Assembly: GCF_022549785.1 (NCBI RefSeq)
Contig: NZ_JAKZGO010000007.1
Location: forward strand, 1-64,000
DNA length: 64,000 nt
DNA from: Belliella alkalica
GTDB taxonomy: Bacteria; Bacteroidota; Bacteroidia; Cytophagales; Cyclobacteriaceae
Direction: 5' to 3'
In this document: positions 53,301 to 63,159 of the stretch, piece after piece
How positions within the stretch are numbered: the stretch's first letter is position 1
Layout: each line of letters starts with the position of its first letter
Notes under the pieces: generated by a model
Told to the model about the DNA's origin: nothing
Database searches by the model: none
The model's input: only the letters and a program-made list of their open reading frames with translations
Made by a program: the position numbers and the translations under genes

Positions 53301-53828
53301 ATGTTGCTTACAAATAGTCCAAAAAAATTCGAAGAAATATTCAATGAGTACTGGGAAGTGCTTTATAGTGCTGCTTTTGTTCGAACAAAAGATCAGGCTG
53401 TCACAGAAGATATTGTTCAGGAAATTTTTATTGATTTTTGGCAAAGAAGAAATGAAATAAAAATCAAAACGAGCTTGAAGGCTTATCTTTTGACTGCCGT
53501 AAAATATAAAGTTATCAAGCATTTTGCACATTCTGATCTGTATCTTCAAAATACCAAAGATCATGAAGAAATCGCCATGTATGATGATGACAACTTGGAA
53601 TTTGAGGATCTTTATGACGCGTTGGAAATAGCGATAGATAAGCTTAGCCCAAAGTGTCAAATGATATTCAAAATGAGTAGAATCGAAGGATATTCGGCAG
53701 ATGAAATAGCAAGTCAATTAAAAATATCTACACAAACTGTTCACAATCAACTAAGTAAATCTTTAGGTATTGTACGCAAAGAACTAAAGCATTTGTCACC
53801 TTTGGTAATTTTGCTCATTAGGCTCTAA
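53301..53828 (+). CDS. ECF RNA polymerase sigma factor (FecI-like)
   Basis: 175 aa. Region 2 (EIFNEYWEVLYSAAFVRTKDQAVTEDIVQEIFIDFW) and region 4 (KMSRIEGYSADEIASQLKISTQTVHNQLSKS) are those of a Bacteroidota SusC-linked ECF sigma factor. The FecR gene follows after 105 bp, then the STN-bearing receptor, the standard three-part outer-membrane signalling arrangement. It should direct transcription of the SusC locus when substrate is bound. Confidence 0.92.
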   Translation: MLLTNSPKKFEEIFNEYWEVLYSAAFVRTKDQAVTEDIVQEIFIDFWQRRNEIKIKTSLKAYLLTAVKYKVIKHFAHSDLYLQNTKDHEEIAMYDDDNLEFEDLYDALEIAIDKLSPKCQMIFKMSRIEGYSADEIASQLKISTQTVHNQLSKSLGIVRKELKHLSPLVILLIRL

Positions 53829-53933
53829 GCTTAAGTTAATGTTAAGCGTAGATTTTTTTGATAACTTTTTGATAATCGTTTTGCATAGTAGTCCTTCATT
53901 GATTTTTGGACTTGATAGTATAGCACTATCGCA

Positions 53934-54899
53934 ATGGATAAAAATACACTTCAAAAAACACTTCAAAGGTTATTTAAAGGAAAGGCCTCTAGTGAAGACA
54001 GGAATGTCATAAATGATTGGTATCATTCTTTTGATTCGGACGAGGACATTATTATCGAAGATCATAAAAACCGAAGCAGACAAGAAATTAGAGATGAGAT
54101 TTTTTCTAAAATTCAAGCCCAATCTGGTATAAAAAGACAACATGACAATAGAAGAATCTATTTTCTGACCTTTGCTATTGCTGCATGTATTTGCATTGGA
54201 CTTTTCAATTTAGCTTACAAATTTTCAAACCCTTCTTTACAAATTCAGCCTGAAGAAACATTCATCAGCTTCGAGAATGAAGTTGGAATGATCAAAAAAG
54301 TAAAGCTACCTGATGGTTCCTATGTACAGCTTCATCACAACTCTTCGATTGATGTCAATAAAGAATTTTCTCAAAACAGGAAAGTTCTTCTCAAAGGAAA
54401 AGCGTTTTTTGATGTGGTACCAAACAAAGACCTGCCATTTACTATCGAAACGGAGTCATTCAAAACAACCGTATTGGGAACTTCTTTTTCTATAGAAAGT
54501 CGTCCAGGTTCATTTGACAAAGTCGCTGTAAAATCTGGGAATGTGAGTGTCCAATCCCAAGAATTTGGAGAAGTGTTGTTGGGAAAAGATGAAACGGTAA
54601 AGCTGGAAAGCAATCAGTTGGTGCAAGGGTCTATTACCAATTCGGAATTGGAATTTGGCTGGACTGAGAGAACCCTTGTTTTTATAAATACAGATATCTC
54701 CACAATGATAAAAGAAATAGAGAATTGGTATGGTGTGGAGCTATACAGCAATTGTGAAAACTTACCAAACAGAAAAATTTCTGGTGCATATCACGATATG
54801 AATTTAGAAGAGCTCTTAATAACTATTCAATTTTCTATTCCACTAGAATTTGAAATCAACAAAAAATCTGTCCACCTAACTTTCAAAGAATGTAAATAA
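53934..54899 (+). CDS. FecR-type anti-sigma factor
   Basis: 321 aa. A cytoplasmic helical anti-sigma part, one TM helix (about 77-96, IYFLTFAIAACICIGLF), the FecR domain (VKLPDGSYVQLHHNSSI, GKAFFDV, TTVLGTSFSIESR) and a C-terminal DUF4974 domain (WYGVELYSNCENLPNRKISG). The periplasmic part contacts the STN domain of the SusC receptor. A compact hairpin separates it from the receptor gene. Confidence 0.92.
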   Translation: MDKNTLQKTLQRLFKGKASSEDRNVINDWYHSFDSDEDIIIEDHKNRSRQEIRDEIFSKIQAQSGIKRQHDNRRIYFLTFAIAACICIGLFNLAYKFSNPSLQIQPEETFISFENEVGMIKKVKLPDGSYVQLHHNSSIDVNKEFSQNRKVLLKGKAFFDVVPNKDLPFTIETESFKTTVLGTSFSIESRPGSFDKVAVKSGNVSVQSQEFGEVLLGKDETVKLESNQLVQGSITNSELEFGWTERTLVFINTDISTMIKEIENWYGVELYSNCENLPNRKISGAYHDMNLEELLITIQFSIPLEFEINKKSVHLTFKECK

Positions 54900-54900
54900 A

Positions 54901-54924
54901 GTGGAGCCGCGGCAACGGCCCCAC
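54901..54924 (+). other. hairpin between fecR and the receptor gene
   Basis: GTGGAGCCG and CGGCCCCAC pair at 8 of 9 positions around CGGCAA, only 2 bp after the FecR stop. No T-tract follows. It may stabilise or attenuate the transcript so that receptor and regulator levels differ. Confidence 0.5.
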
Positions 54925-54984
54925 CTATTCTGTTCTACAATCAAATAATCCCGCAAAGAATCATTTATCAGAACACCTAAAATT

Positions 54985-57900
54985 ATGAAAAAAAAGTTAC
55001 CCAACTCATTTAATCGGATTACAATGAGATTATTTCTAACCTGCTTGCTCCTGTGCATTCTTCAAGGTCTTGTCTTTGCAGAAAACAGTGATGCTCAACA
55101 AATGCATGAGATTCAAATCAAAGTCTCCAGCAATCGCCAAAATGTTTCTCAGTTTTTTGGTGATGTAGAAAGTCAGACCGATTTCAAATTCTCGTTTGCA
55201 AATGGATTGAACCTTAGTCAAGAGGTTCAGGTTCGATCAAGAAATTTGAATCTGGAAGAACTTCTTATTGAAATATCAAGAAATAGTGACCTGAAATTCA
55301 AGCAGGTAAACAAAACACTTGCTGTAAGTACTAAACCAATACTTTCCCAAATTTCTTCCAAATCTATGGATGAAATTTCAGTCAAAGGTAAAGTGATAGA
55401 CGAAGAAACGGGTGAAGGATTGCCCGGTGTAAGCGTGGTTATTTTGGGGAGAAATAAAGGTACAATTACTGACATGGAAGGAAACTATAACATTACCCTT
55501 GAAGAAGGTGAAATATTGGTTTTCTCATATGTAGGCTTCAAGAAAGAAGAAGTTCTAATCGGTAATGAAAGCATTGTAAATGTGGCTTTGAAGTTAGATG
55601 ATACATTAGAGGAAGTAGTCGTGACTGCCCTAGGTATCAAAAGAGAAGAAAAAGCACTCGGTTATTCTTCCAGAACTGTAGGAGGCGAAGAGATTACAGA
55701 TGCATTGCCAAACAACTGGAGTGATGCCCTTACTGGCAAAGTTGCTGGACTAAACCTGATCAAATCAGGAGGTGGACCGGCAGGTTCTACACAGATCATT
55801 CTTCGTGGTGAAACTTCTTTGACAGGTGACAACTCAGCTTTGATCGTAGTGGATGGAGTCGTGATATCAAGCAGCAGTGGGCAATTGACTGGACAAGGAA
55901 GCGGGTCTTACTTGAGCGCAGATTCTCCTGTAGATTTTGGATCCAGCCTTTCGGATATTAACCCAGATGATATTGCCAGCATCACAGTTTTGAAAGGTCC
56001 TGCTGCAGCGGCACTTTACGGTTCCCGTGGTGCCAATGGAGCCATCATGGTCACTACAAAGAGCGGTAGCAATTTGAACAACAAAGGTTTGGGAATTACA
56101 TTTTCTTCCAATACATCATTTGACTTTATCAACAGATGGCCAGATTATCAAAATGAATATGGTCAGGGAAATGTAGGTGGAGACCTCTATTACAGCTATG
56201 GAGCCACGGAAGATGGACCTAGTACTTTCTCTACTAGTTCTGCTTGGGGACCAAAGTTTGATGGGCAATTCTTTTACCAATATGACCCAAATTTCCATAG
56301 AGTAGCTCCTCCTGAGAGAACATTGTGGAGAGCTTATCCAAATAACCGAAGAGACTTCTTTGAGACTGGGAAGACTTTTACCAACAACCTTTCGATCCAA
56401 GGAGGAAATGAAAAAACTAGAACTAGGCTTTCATTTACCAACATGAAAAATGAATGGATTGTACCAAATACTGGATATAACAGGACCACAATCGCATTCA
56501 GTGTAAACCATGAAATAACACCAAAACTTAACATCAGCACCAAGATCAACTACAACAACCGACAGTCTGACAACCTCCCTACTACAGGATACAACAATCA
56601 GACAATCATGTATTTCATCAGGGGGATGGTGCCAAACGCTGACATTAACTGGTTTAAGCCAGCATGGGTTCCTGGTCAGGAAGGAGTTTTGCAAAACAGG
56701 CCATTCTCTAACCTTTTGGACAATCCATATTTACAGGCATTTGAAATGCTCAATGCATCAGAGAGAAATGGCTATGTAGGAACTGCCCAGGCAAACTACA
56801 AATTCACAGACGAGCTCAACTTGATGGTGAGGACTACAGTAGATATGATGTACGAATCCCGCAGTCAGCAAAGACCAATGGGTACCCAAAAATACAATGA
56901 AGGCATGTATCGGGAGCAGGACATCTACGCACACGAGATCAATTCCGACTTTTTGCTTTCTTATAACAATAAAAGAGCAAGGGATTTTGATTTTAGCATT
57001 TCAGTAGGTGGTAGTTTGATGAACAATACTTACCGAAGAGATGAATATCGTGCAGAAAGATTGCTGTTTCCAGGCATCTACAATTTCGCAAATAGTAAAG
57101 ACTTATTGATTCCATTGCCTTTCAGAAGAAATTATGCTGTAAACAGTCTTTATGCGCTAAGTACTTTCAGCTATAAAAATGTCTTGTTTTTGGATGTGAC
57201 AGGTAGACAAGATTGGGCCAGTACCTTGGCTTCACCTATCAGCGGAAATGTATCCCCTTTCTTCTACCCTTCTGCCAATTTGAGTGCGATAATTTCAGAT
57301 GTGGTTTCTTTGCCAAGTCAGTTTGACTATCTCAAATTGAGAAGCTCATTCGCTTCAGTAGGTGGTGGAGGTACTACAGCATATTTAACAGATTATGCTT
57401 ATAGCCCATTGGCTACCTTCCCAGGAGGTCTTACCAATCCAAGTTCAATCCCTGATCCAAATCTTAATTTCGAAAGAACTAGAAGCTTTGAGCTGGGAAT
57501 GGATTTAAAAATGTTCAAAAACAGGTTTGGATTGGATTTGACAGTATATAGAAGTAATTCATTTGACCAGATCTTGAGCACACCGATAGATCCTGCCAGT
57601 GGTTACACTTCCAAGATCGTAAATGCTGGAAATGTACAGAACCAAGGGATAGAAATAGAATCATATATCATCCCTATTCAGAACAAAAATGGCCTCAACT
57701 GGAGAATATTTGGAAATTTCACACACAATGACAGCAAAGTGATTTCTCTTGCTGATGGAATGGAGAACATGGTACTGGGGACAGTTTTCGGAAGTAGAGG
57801 AACTGTAGAGGCTAGACCAGGAGGAAGATATGGTGATATCTATGGCTTGGGATACGAAAGAACTTCAAACGGTGATATTTTGTACGAAGGCGGCTATCCT

Positions 57901-58476
57901 GTTTTGGGAGATTCTATTCTTTACTTGGGAAATGCCACAGCACTTTACAGATTCGGATTGGGACATGAATTCAAATACAAAAATTTCAGGTTCAGCTTTT
58001 TGTTTGATGGACAGTTTGGAGGACGTGCATATTCTCTGACGCACTCTGTGCTGATGGAAGAAGGAAAACTCAAAAAATCAATTCCAGGGAGATACAACGG
58101 GATCATTGGAAATGGTTCGATCGATAATGGAGACGGAACTTACAGGCCAAACGATGTAGTAGCTACATCAATCAGGGATTATTATTTCAGACATTTTAAT
58201 AGAGACAATCTCGAATCCAATATTTTCAGCACCGACTACATCAAGTTGAGGGAAATGAGGTTTGACTATAAAATCCCGGCCAAATATTTACAAAGAATTC
58301 TTTTACAGAATGCCACCATTGGAGTATATGGAAGGGATCTGTTTGTCTTTAGTCAATGGCCATCATTCGATCCTGAGTTCGGTACATTGGGAAATGGAAA
58401 TATCTCTAAAAGTGCAGAAGTCGCACAATTCCCATCTACTCGTACGATTGGATTCAACATTTCATTAGGAATATAA
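54985..58476 (+). CDS. SusC/RagA TonB-dependent receptor with STN domain
   Basis: 1163 aa. Signal peptide MRLFLTCLLLCILQGLVFA at about residues 14-32. An STN domain (about 40-120) receives the substrate signal for FecR. A CarboxypepD_reg-like domain follows (VKGKVIDEETGEGLPGVSV...DMEGNYNITLEEGE). The plug starts EEVVVTALGIKREEKALGY and has VLKGPAAAALYGSRGANGAI. The rest is the 22-strand barrel, ending in an outer-membrane-type C-terminus. It imports a substrate with the SusD protein and TonB energy. Substrate is not evident, though a phosphoesterase is co-encoded. Confidence 0.95.
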   Translation: MKKKLPNSFNRITMRLFLTCLLLCILQGLVFAENSDAQQMHEIQIKVSSNRQNVSQFFGDVESQTDFKFSFANGLNLSQEVQVRSRNLNLEELLIEISRNSDLKFKQVNKTLAVSTKPILSQISSKSMDEISVKGKVIDEETGEGLPGVSVVILGRNKGTITDMEGNYNITLEEGEILVFSYVGFKKEEVLIGNESIVNVALKLDDTLEEVVVTALGIKREEKALGYSSRTVGGEEITDALPNNWSDALTGKVAGLNLIKSGGGPAGSTQIILRGETSLTGDNSALIVVDGVVISSSSGQLTGQGSGSYLSADSPVDFGSSLSDINPDDIASITVLKGPAAAALYGSRGANGAIMVTTKSGSNLNNKGLGITFSSNTSFDFINRWPDYQNEYGQGNVGGDLYYSYGATEDGPSTFSTSSAWGPKFDGQFFYQYDPNFHRVAPPERTLWRAYPNNRRDFFETGKTFTNNLSIQGGNEKTRTRLSFTNMKNEWIVPNTGYNRTTIAFSVNHEITPKLNISTKINYNNRQSDNLPTTGYNNQTIMYFIRGMVPNADINWFKPAWVPGQEGVLQNRPFSNLLDNPYLQAFEMLNASERNGYVGTAQANYKFTDELNLMVRTTVDMMYESRSQQRPMGTQKYNEGMYREQDIYAHEINSDFLLSYNNKRARDFDFSISVGGSLMNNTYRRDEYRAERLLFPGIYNFANSKDLLIPLPFRRNYAVNSLYALSTFSYKNVLFLDVTGRQDWASTLASPISGNVSPFFYPSANLSAIISDVVSLPSQFDYLKLRSSFASVGGGGTTAYLTDYAYSPLATFPGGLTNPSSIPDPNLNFERTRSFELGMDLKMFKNRFGLDLTVYRSNSFDQILSTPIDPASGYTSKIVNAGNVQNQGIEIESYIIPIQNKNGLNWRIFGNFTHNDSKVISLADGMENMVLGTVFGSRGTVEARPGGRYGDIYGLGYERTSNGDILYEGGYPVLGDSILYLGNATALYRFGLGHEFKYKNFRFSFLFDGQFGGRAYSLTHSVLMEEGKLKKSIPGRYNGIIGNGSIDNGDGTYRPNDVVATSIRDYYFRHFNRDNLESNIFSTDYIKLREMRFDYKIPAKYLQRILLQNATIGVYGRDLFVFSQWPSFDPEFGTLGNGNISKSAEVAQFPSTRTIGFNISLGI

Positions 58477-58489
58477 AACTAGCACAGCA

Positions 58490-59953
58490 ATGAAAACCAA
58501 AAATATATTTATAGCATCATTTGCATTGTTATTGGGATTGATGACATTTTCCTGCACTGAGGATTTTGTTGATATGAATACCAATCCAAATGCCTCAACG
58601 GCAGCAAATCCAGAATCACTGCTCGCTCCTACCCTTCATGATTTGGTTTGGAGAAATCAAAATAGAGCCATGAGACTCAATAATGAAATCATGCAAGTAC
58701 ACGTCACTACTGTCGATTCAAGGGAATTCCACAGGTACTTTATCAGACCTACAGAATCAGATTATATGTGGAGAAACTGGTATGTACAATTGACCGATAT
58801 CAAAGATATGTATGCCAAAGCCGAAGAAAGTAAACTTGCAGGTTTTGAGACATTCAAAGGAATCTCTTTGGTTTTGGAGGCATGGACATTTTCTATGCTT
58901 ACTGATATGTTTGGTGACATACCATATTCTGAGGCCAACCAAGGGAAAAATGGAAATGTTACTCCAAAATTTGATCCACAGAGAGATGTTTACCTTGGAT
59001 TATTTGAAAAACTCGAAGAAGCAAATACACTTTTGACTTCAAGTGGTGATTTGCCAGGAGCATTGATAGAATATGATCCTTTGTATGCAGGCAATGCATT
59101 GCTTTGGAGAAAATTTGGGAATTCGCTTTACTTAAGATTGCTTTTGAGAGCTTCTGGAAAATCTGAATCAAATGCCATCAGTAAAATCCAACAAATAACA
59201 GAATCTACCCCTGCAGCCTATCCAGTGTTTTCAAACGCTCTGGAGTCAGCCATTTTGCCAGTTGGCAATACACAGCCACTTACCAGTGCATTTTTCAATT
59301 TCCGTGATTTTGATTTCAATGGTGACAAAGGATATTCCGAATTTTTTATCAACAATCTTAATTCATGGCAAGACCCAAGGCTTCCTATTTGGGCTACAAT
59401 ATCTTCCGGAATTTATGCAGGTATTCCAAGTGGTTGGTCCTCCGGTCAGATTCCAGAAAGACAAAGTACACTTCAGGTTGGTTTGAAAACTGACCCAAGG
59501 TTAGGCAATATCATGAATCACGCTGAACTGCAATTTATCCTTGCTGAAGCGAGTCTTAAAGGATTTATTGGTGGTGATCCCAAAGCATTTTATGAAAGAG
59601 GAATTGAATCAGCACTAGCACATTGGGATTTGGAGATGCCTGAAGATTTGTTGGAAAGACCATTTATTTCATGGGATGAGAATTGGGATTTTGATCAAAA
59701 AATGGAAGCCATTCACATGCAAAAATATTTTGCGCTTTTCTTCACAGACTTTCAGCAATGGCATGAATATAAGAGAACAGGCCATCCAAGTTTGATCCCA
59801 GGAGAAGGAACACTCAATGGAGGAAGGATGCCTTCAAGATTTGGATATCCTATCAATGTTCAGGCATTGAATGCCAAAAACTACAACGAGGCTATCCAAA
59901 GAATGGGGCCTGACAATATAAACACAAAAGTCTGGTGGAATATAGAGGATTAA
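58490..59953 (+). CDS. SusD/RagB-type outer-membrane lipoprotein
   Basis: 487 aa. Lipobox FSC (about residue 23). SusD_RagB features are TPR-like helices (LLAPTLHDLVWRNQ...LVLEAWTFSMLTDMFGDIPYSEA) and a conserved middle region (AELQFILAEASLKGF). It starts 13 bp after the receptor. SusD lids capture substrate at the surface. The group resembles the SusD-like SusD_2 type rather than classic starch SusD. Confidence 0.93.
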   Translation: MKTKNIFIASFALLLGLMTFSCTEDFVDMNTNPNASTAANPESLLAPTLHDLVWRNQNRAMRLNNEIMQVHVTTVDSREFHRYFIRPTESDYMWRNWYVQLTDIKDMYAKAEESKLAGFETFKGISLVLEAWTFSMLTDMFGDIPYSEANQGKNGNVTPKFDPQRDVYLGLFEKLEEANTLLTSSGDLPGALIEYDPLYAGNALLWRKFGNSLYLRLLLRASGKSESNAISKIQQITESTPAAYPVFSNALESAILPVGNTQPLTSAFFNFRDFDFNGDKGYSEFFINNLNSWQDPRLPIWATISSGIYAGIPSGWSSGQIPERQSTLQVGLKTDPRLGNIMNHAELQFILAEASLKGFIGGDPKAFYERGIESALAHWDLEMPEDLLERPFISWDENWDFDQKMEAIHMQKYFALFFTDFQQWHEYKRTGHPSLIPGEGTLNGGRMPSRFGYPINVQALNAKNYNEAIQRMGPDNINTKVWWNIED

Positions 59954-60050
59954 GGTAATTAAATAGTTACTAGTGAATAGTTATTAGTTAGCTGTGAATA
60001 CTTAAGCCAATACTTGCTTTTTGTGACAATGCTGATATTAGAATAATTCA

Positions 60051-60181
60051 TATGGATATCCGCTTTCTAATCTGTAGCCAAACAAATCGATATAATTTAA
60101 GTCAATTAATGCACTAATAACTAATTGACTAATAACCTAATAACGATTATCCGCAAGGTTTTATTGGGAAATTCTACTACC
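60051..60181 (+). repeat. dispersed TATCCGC repeat, copy 3
   Basis: Begins GGATATCCGCTTTCTAATC then TGTAGCCAAACAA, and ends AACGATTATCCGCAAGG. It fills most of the 269-bp gap between the SusD and DUF5689 genes, which makes that gap unusually long for this operon. Confidence 0.5.
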
Positions 60182-60222
60182 AGTGTCACAGCGGGTAATC
60201 ATAAAAAATTAACAAAAAGATC

Positions 60223-61494
60223 ATGAAAACAAGAATAGTTATACCATTTCTAATATTAATATTTGGATTCACATCTTCTTGTATGAAAGAAGATATCAAT
60301 CCAGCAGAAGGAATTCCAAATCCTATAGCAGCACTACCGGTTGTGCATCAAGCCTTCAAAGGTGATCCGATGCCATTGAATGCAGAAGTTCTTTCTGGGG
60401 CAAGGTTTACTCAAGGTTATGTGATTTCTGACCAAGAGTCAGGAAATATACCTTCCAACCAAATTGTGGTTGAATTCAACTGGAGGGGTTTAAACAGAGG
60501 TCTTGTGTTGTTCTTGGACGACAACTTGGCATCTTTATATACTACAGGCGACTTTCTTCAACTGGATTTGACAAATACTGTAATCGAAAGAGTAAACGGC
60601 TCTTTGGGCATTACAGGGTTGACCCAAGACAAAATCCAGAAGTTAGAGGAATCAAATAATTTAGAAGCAGCCTCTGTAGATATCGCAAGACTGAAAGCGA
60701 ATTTTCAAAGTTTTGAAAACACTTTGGTGATGGTTACCGCAGACTTGTTGGATTTCCCTACTGGTGGAGTGACATTATCCGGTAGAAATTACATCATCGA
60801 TGGAAGTGGTGATAGCATAGCCATCTATACAGACCCAAATGCTGATTTTAGTAATCTTCGATTGGCACCAAGTGCTGGGTTTAGAGGAATTGCTTATCAA
60901 ACTGAGGATGGAATAGAAATCAGGATGAGAAATGCCAATGATTTGATTGATCCAAGTGGCCCTATCTATGCCAATTATCCTGAAGATTTTGAATTTCCCG
61001 AGGCGAGTGTTAAGCCAAGTTACAATATGGTGGCTACCAATAATTTGGTAGAATTGAAGACTGGCGAATGGAGGTTGTTTTACTCAATACTAGGTGATAT
61101 TGCCAATAGAGATCGATATGTAAGCGGAAGTCAAGCGGTCAGAATGCAGCAGAATCTCAATTTTCCAATTTTCTTGGAAATGAATTATGACTTACCAAAT
61201 GGCGCATCAAAAGTGACATTCTGGTACGGTTCCTACTTCAACGATCAAAGCTGTACGTTCCAATTGGAATTTTCCACCGACCAAGGCGAAACATGGGAGA
61301 TCATCGGTGAACCGATTTCTGATGCACACACATTTGCTTCCAGTCCTATAGCAAAACAAGCATCATTCCTTGTTGATATTCAAGAACCTGTCAGGTTTAG
61401 AATCAACAAACTGGGACTTGGGCCAAGCAATGGTTCAACAGTTAGAAATGGCAGGTTGGGTATTGATGATTTTGCAGTATATCAAAGTTACTAA
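60223..61494 (+). CDS. DUF5689-domain lipoprotein of the SusCD locus
   Basis: 423 aa. Lipobox SSC (about residue 20). Two halves: residues 45-240 look like a DUF5689/OB-fold-like region (GYVISDQESGNIPSNQIVV...TDLLDFPTGGVTLSG). The C-terminal half is a beta-sandwich (VSGSQAVRMQQNLNFPIFLEM...KVTFWYGSYFNDQSCTFQL). Such proteins accompany SusCD pairs as surface binding proteins. Together with the phosphoesterase it may bind nucleic acid or phosphorylated substrate. Confidence 0.75.
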   Translation: MKTRIVIPFLILIFGFTSSCMKEDINPAEGIPNPIAALPVVHQAFKGDPMPLNAEVLSGARFTQGYVISDQESGNIPSNQIVVEFNWRGLNRGLVLFLDDNLASLYTTGDFLQLDLTNTVIERVNGSLGITGLTQDKIQKLEESNNLEAASVDIARLKANFQSFENTLVMVTADLLDFPTGGVTLSGRNYIIDGSGDSIAIYTDPNADFSNLRLAPSAGFRGIAYQTEDGIEIRMRNANDLIDPSGPIYANYPEDFEFPEASVKPSYNMVATNNLVELKTGEWRLFYSILGDIANRDRYVSGSQAVRMQQNLNFPIFLEMNYDLPNGASKVTFWYGSYFNDQSCTFQLEFSTDQGETWEIIGEPISDAHTFASSPIAKQASFLVDIQEPVRFRINKLGLGPSNGSTVRNGRLGIDDFAVYQSY

Positions 61495-61509
61495 TCAAAC
61501 TATAAATAG

Positions 61510-63075
61510 ATGAAAAAAATCATCAGTAGTATTATTATAACCCTGTTTGTTGGCAATATTTCCGCCCAACAAATGGCAAAGGGAATCATTTATGAAGACC
61601 TGAATGGCAATGGCAAAAAAGACCGAAATGAAAAAGGAATCTCAGGTGTGGGTGTTTCAAATGGTACAGATGTAGTTGCTACAAATGAAAAGGGTGAATA
61701 CAGCTTAGAAGTAAATGACGGAGAGTTGATTTTTGTAATCAAGCCATCAGGTTATTCTTTGCCATTGAATGAATATAATTTCCCAAAACACTATTACATC
61801 CATAAACCTACAGGTTCTCCGGAGCTCAAATACAAAGGTTCAGCGCCAACTGAACCTTTACCAAAATCCATAGATTTTGGTCTTCAAAAAGCTACAGAAA
61901 ATAAAAAATTTACCAGTTTGGTTTTCGGTGACCCACAGCCATACAATCTGGAGGAAGTTGGTTATTTCGAAAAAGCTGTGGTAGAGCATGTCAAAGGAAT
62001 AGAAGATGTTGAGTTTGGGATTTCTTTGGGAGATTTGGTCGGCGATGACTTAAGCTTGTTTCCCGCATATTCCGAAGTAATGGCAAAAATTGGTATTCCA
62101 TGGTACAATATCATGGGAAATCATGATCAAAACTATGATGTGGATAGTGATAAATTGACTGACGAGACATTTGAAGCACATTTTGGTCCAGCTACATCTT
62201 CTTTCAATTATGCTGACGTTCATGTGATTTTGCTGGAAAATATACTTTATCCTGATCCTAGAGATGGAGTTGGTTATTGGGGTGGATTCCGAGAAGATCA
62301 ACTCACATTTATTGAGAATGACCTGAAACTGGTTCCAAAAGACAAATTGATCATTTTGGCTATGCATATTCCTTTGTTTGAAGAAGGTGATTCTTTTAGG
62401 GATGCCGATAGGGAAAAACTATTCGAATTGCTAGCTGATTATCCAAATACATTGTCCTTTTCAGCCCATACCCATTACCAAAGACAGGATTTCTTTGGAA
62501 AAGATGATGGCTGGAAACAAGAAAAACCACATCACCACTACAATGTAGGAACGCCTTCTGGAGATTGGTACAAAGGTATTTTGGATGAAAAAGGGTATCC
62601 AGTTTCCACCATGAGAGATGGTACACCAAAGGGATACGTTTTCTTGGATATTGATGGAAATCAATACAAAACAAGATACCAAGTAGCAGGTAAATCATCT
62701 GAATATCAAATTGAAGTATTCACCCCAAAAGTAATTGAGCAAGGAAAAAGAACAACCTCTGGCATTTACGCCAATTTCTTCATGGGGACGGAAGGCAATG
62801 AAGTAAATTACCGAATCAACGATGGGAAGTGGACCAAAATGAATTACCTGGAAGATTACGACCCAAAGTATCTCGTTGATTTGTTACAATGGGATATTTC
62901 TGAGGAACTCCTTGATGGAAGAAGACCTTCACTACCACAGAAAAGTATGCATCTTTGGAGAGCCAATATTCCAAATAACCTGCCAGTAGGAAAGCATACT
63001 GTAGAAGTGGAAGCAATAGATATGTATGGACAAAAACATGTTTCCAAAACTGAGATGGAAGTAAGAAAAAAATAA
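61510..63075 (+). CDS. exported calcineurin-like phosphoesterase
   Basis: 521 aa. Signal peptide (MKKIISSIIITLFVGNISA), then a SdrD/metallophos-N-type beta domain (about 25-125), the metallophosphoesterase core, and a C-terminal beta domain (about 400-521). Metal motifs are FGDPQPY, GDLVGDD, MGNHDQNYD, AMHIP and SAHTHY. The first motif reads D-x-Q instead of the more usual D-x-H, which I recall in this subfamily. It probably cleaves phosphoester substrates captured by SusCD. It is the last gene, followed by a strong terminator. Confidence 0.9.
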   Translation: MKKIISSIIITLFVGNISAQQMAKGIIYEDLNGNGKKDRNEKGISGVGVSNGTDVVATNEKGEYSLEVNDGELIFVIKPSGYSLPLNEYNFPKHYYIHKPTGSPELKYKGSAPTEPLPKSIDFGLQKATENKKFTSLVFGDPQPYNLEEVGYFEKAVVEHVKGIEDVEFGISLGDLVGDDLSLFPAYSEVMAKIGIPWYNIMGNHDQNYDVDSDKLTDETFEAHFGPATSSFNYADVHVILLENILYPDPRDGVGYWGGFREDQLTFIENDLKLVPKDKLIILAMHIPLFEEGDSFRDADREKLFELLADYPNTLSFSAHTHYQRQDFFGKDDGWKQEKPHHHYNVGTPSGDWYKGILDEKGYPVSTMRDGTPKGYVFLDIDGNQYKTRYQVAGKSSEYQIEVFTPKVIEQGKRTTSGIYANFFMGTEGNEVNYRINDGKWTKMNYLEDYDPKYLVDLLQWDISEELLDGRRPSLPQKSMHLWRANIPNNLPVGKHTVEVEAIDMYGQKHVSKTEMEVRKK

Positions 63076-63101
63076 TTAACTAGGGCATCTTTTTTGAAAA
63101 G

Positions 63102-63130
63102 GTCACTTCATTTTGGGGTGACTTTTTTTT
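63102..63130 (+). terminator. terminator closing the SusCD locus
   Basis: GTCACTTC pairs with GGGGTGAC (two G-T pairs) around an ATTTT-type loop and is followed by eight T residues. It lies 27 bp past the phosphoesterase stop. Confidence 0.85.
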
Positions 63131-63159
63131 CTGAAATTTTTATAGTTGATAAACAAAAT

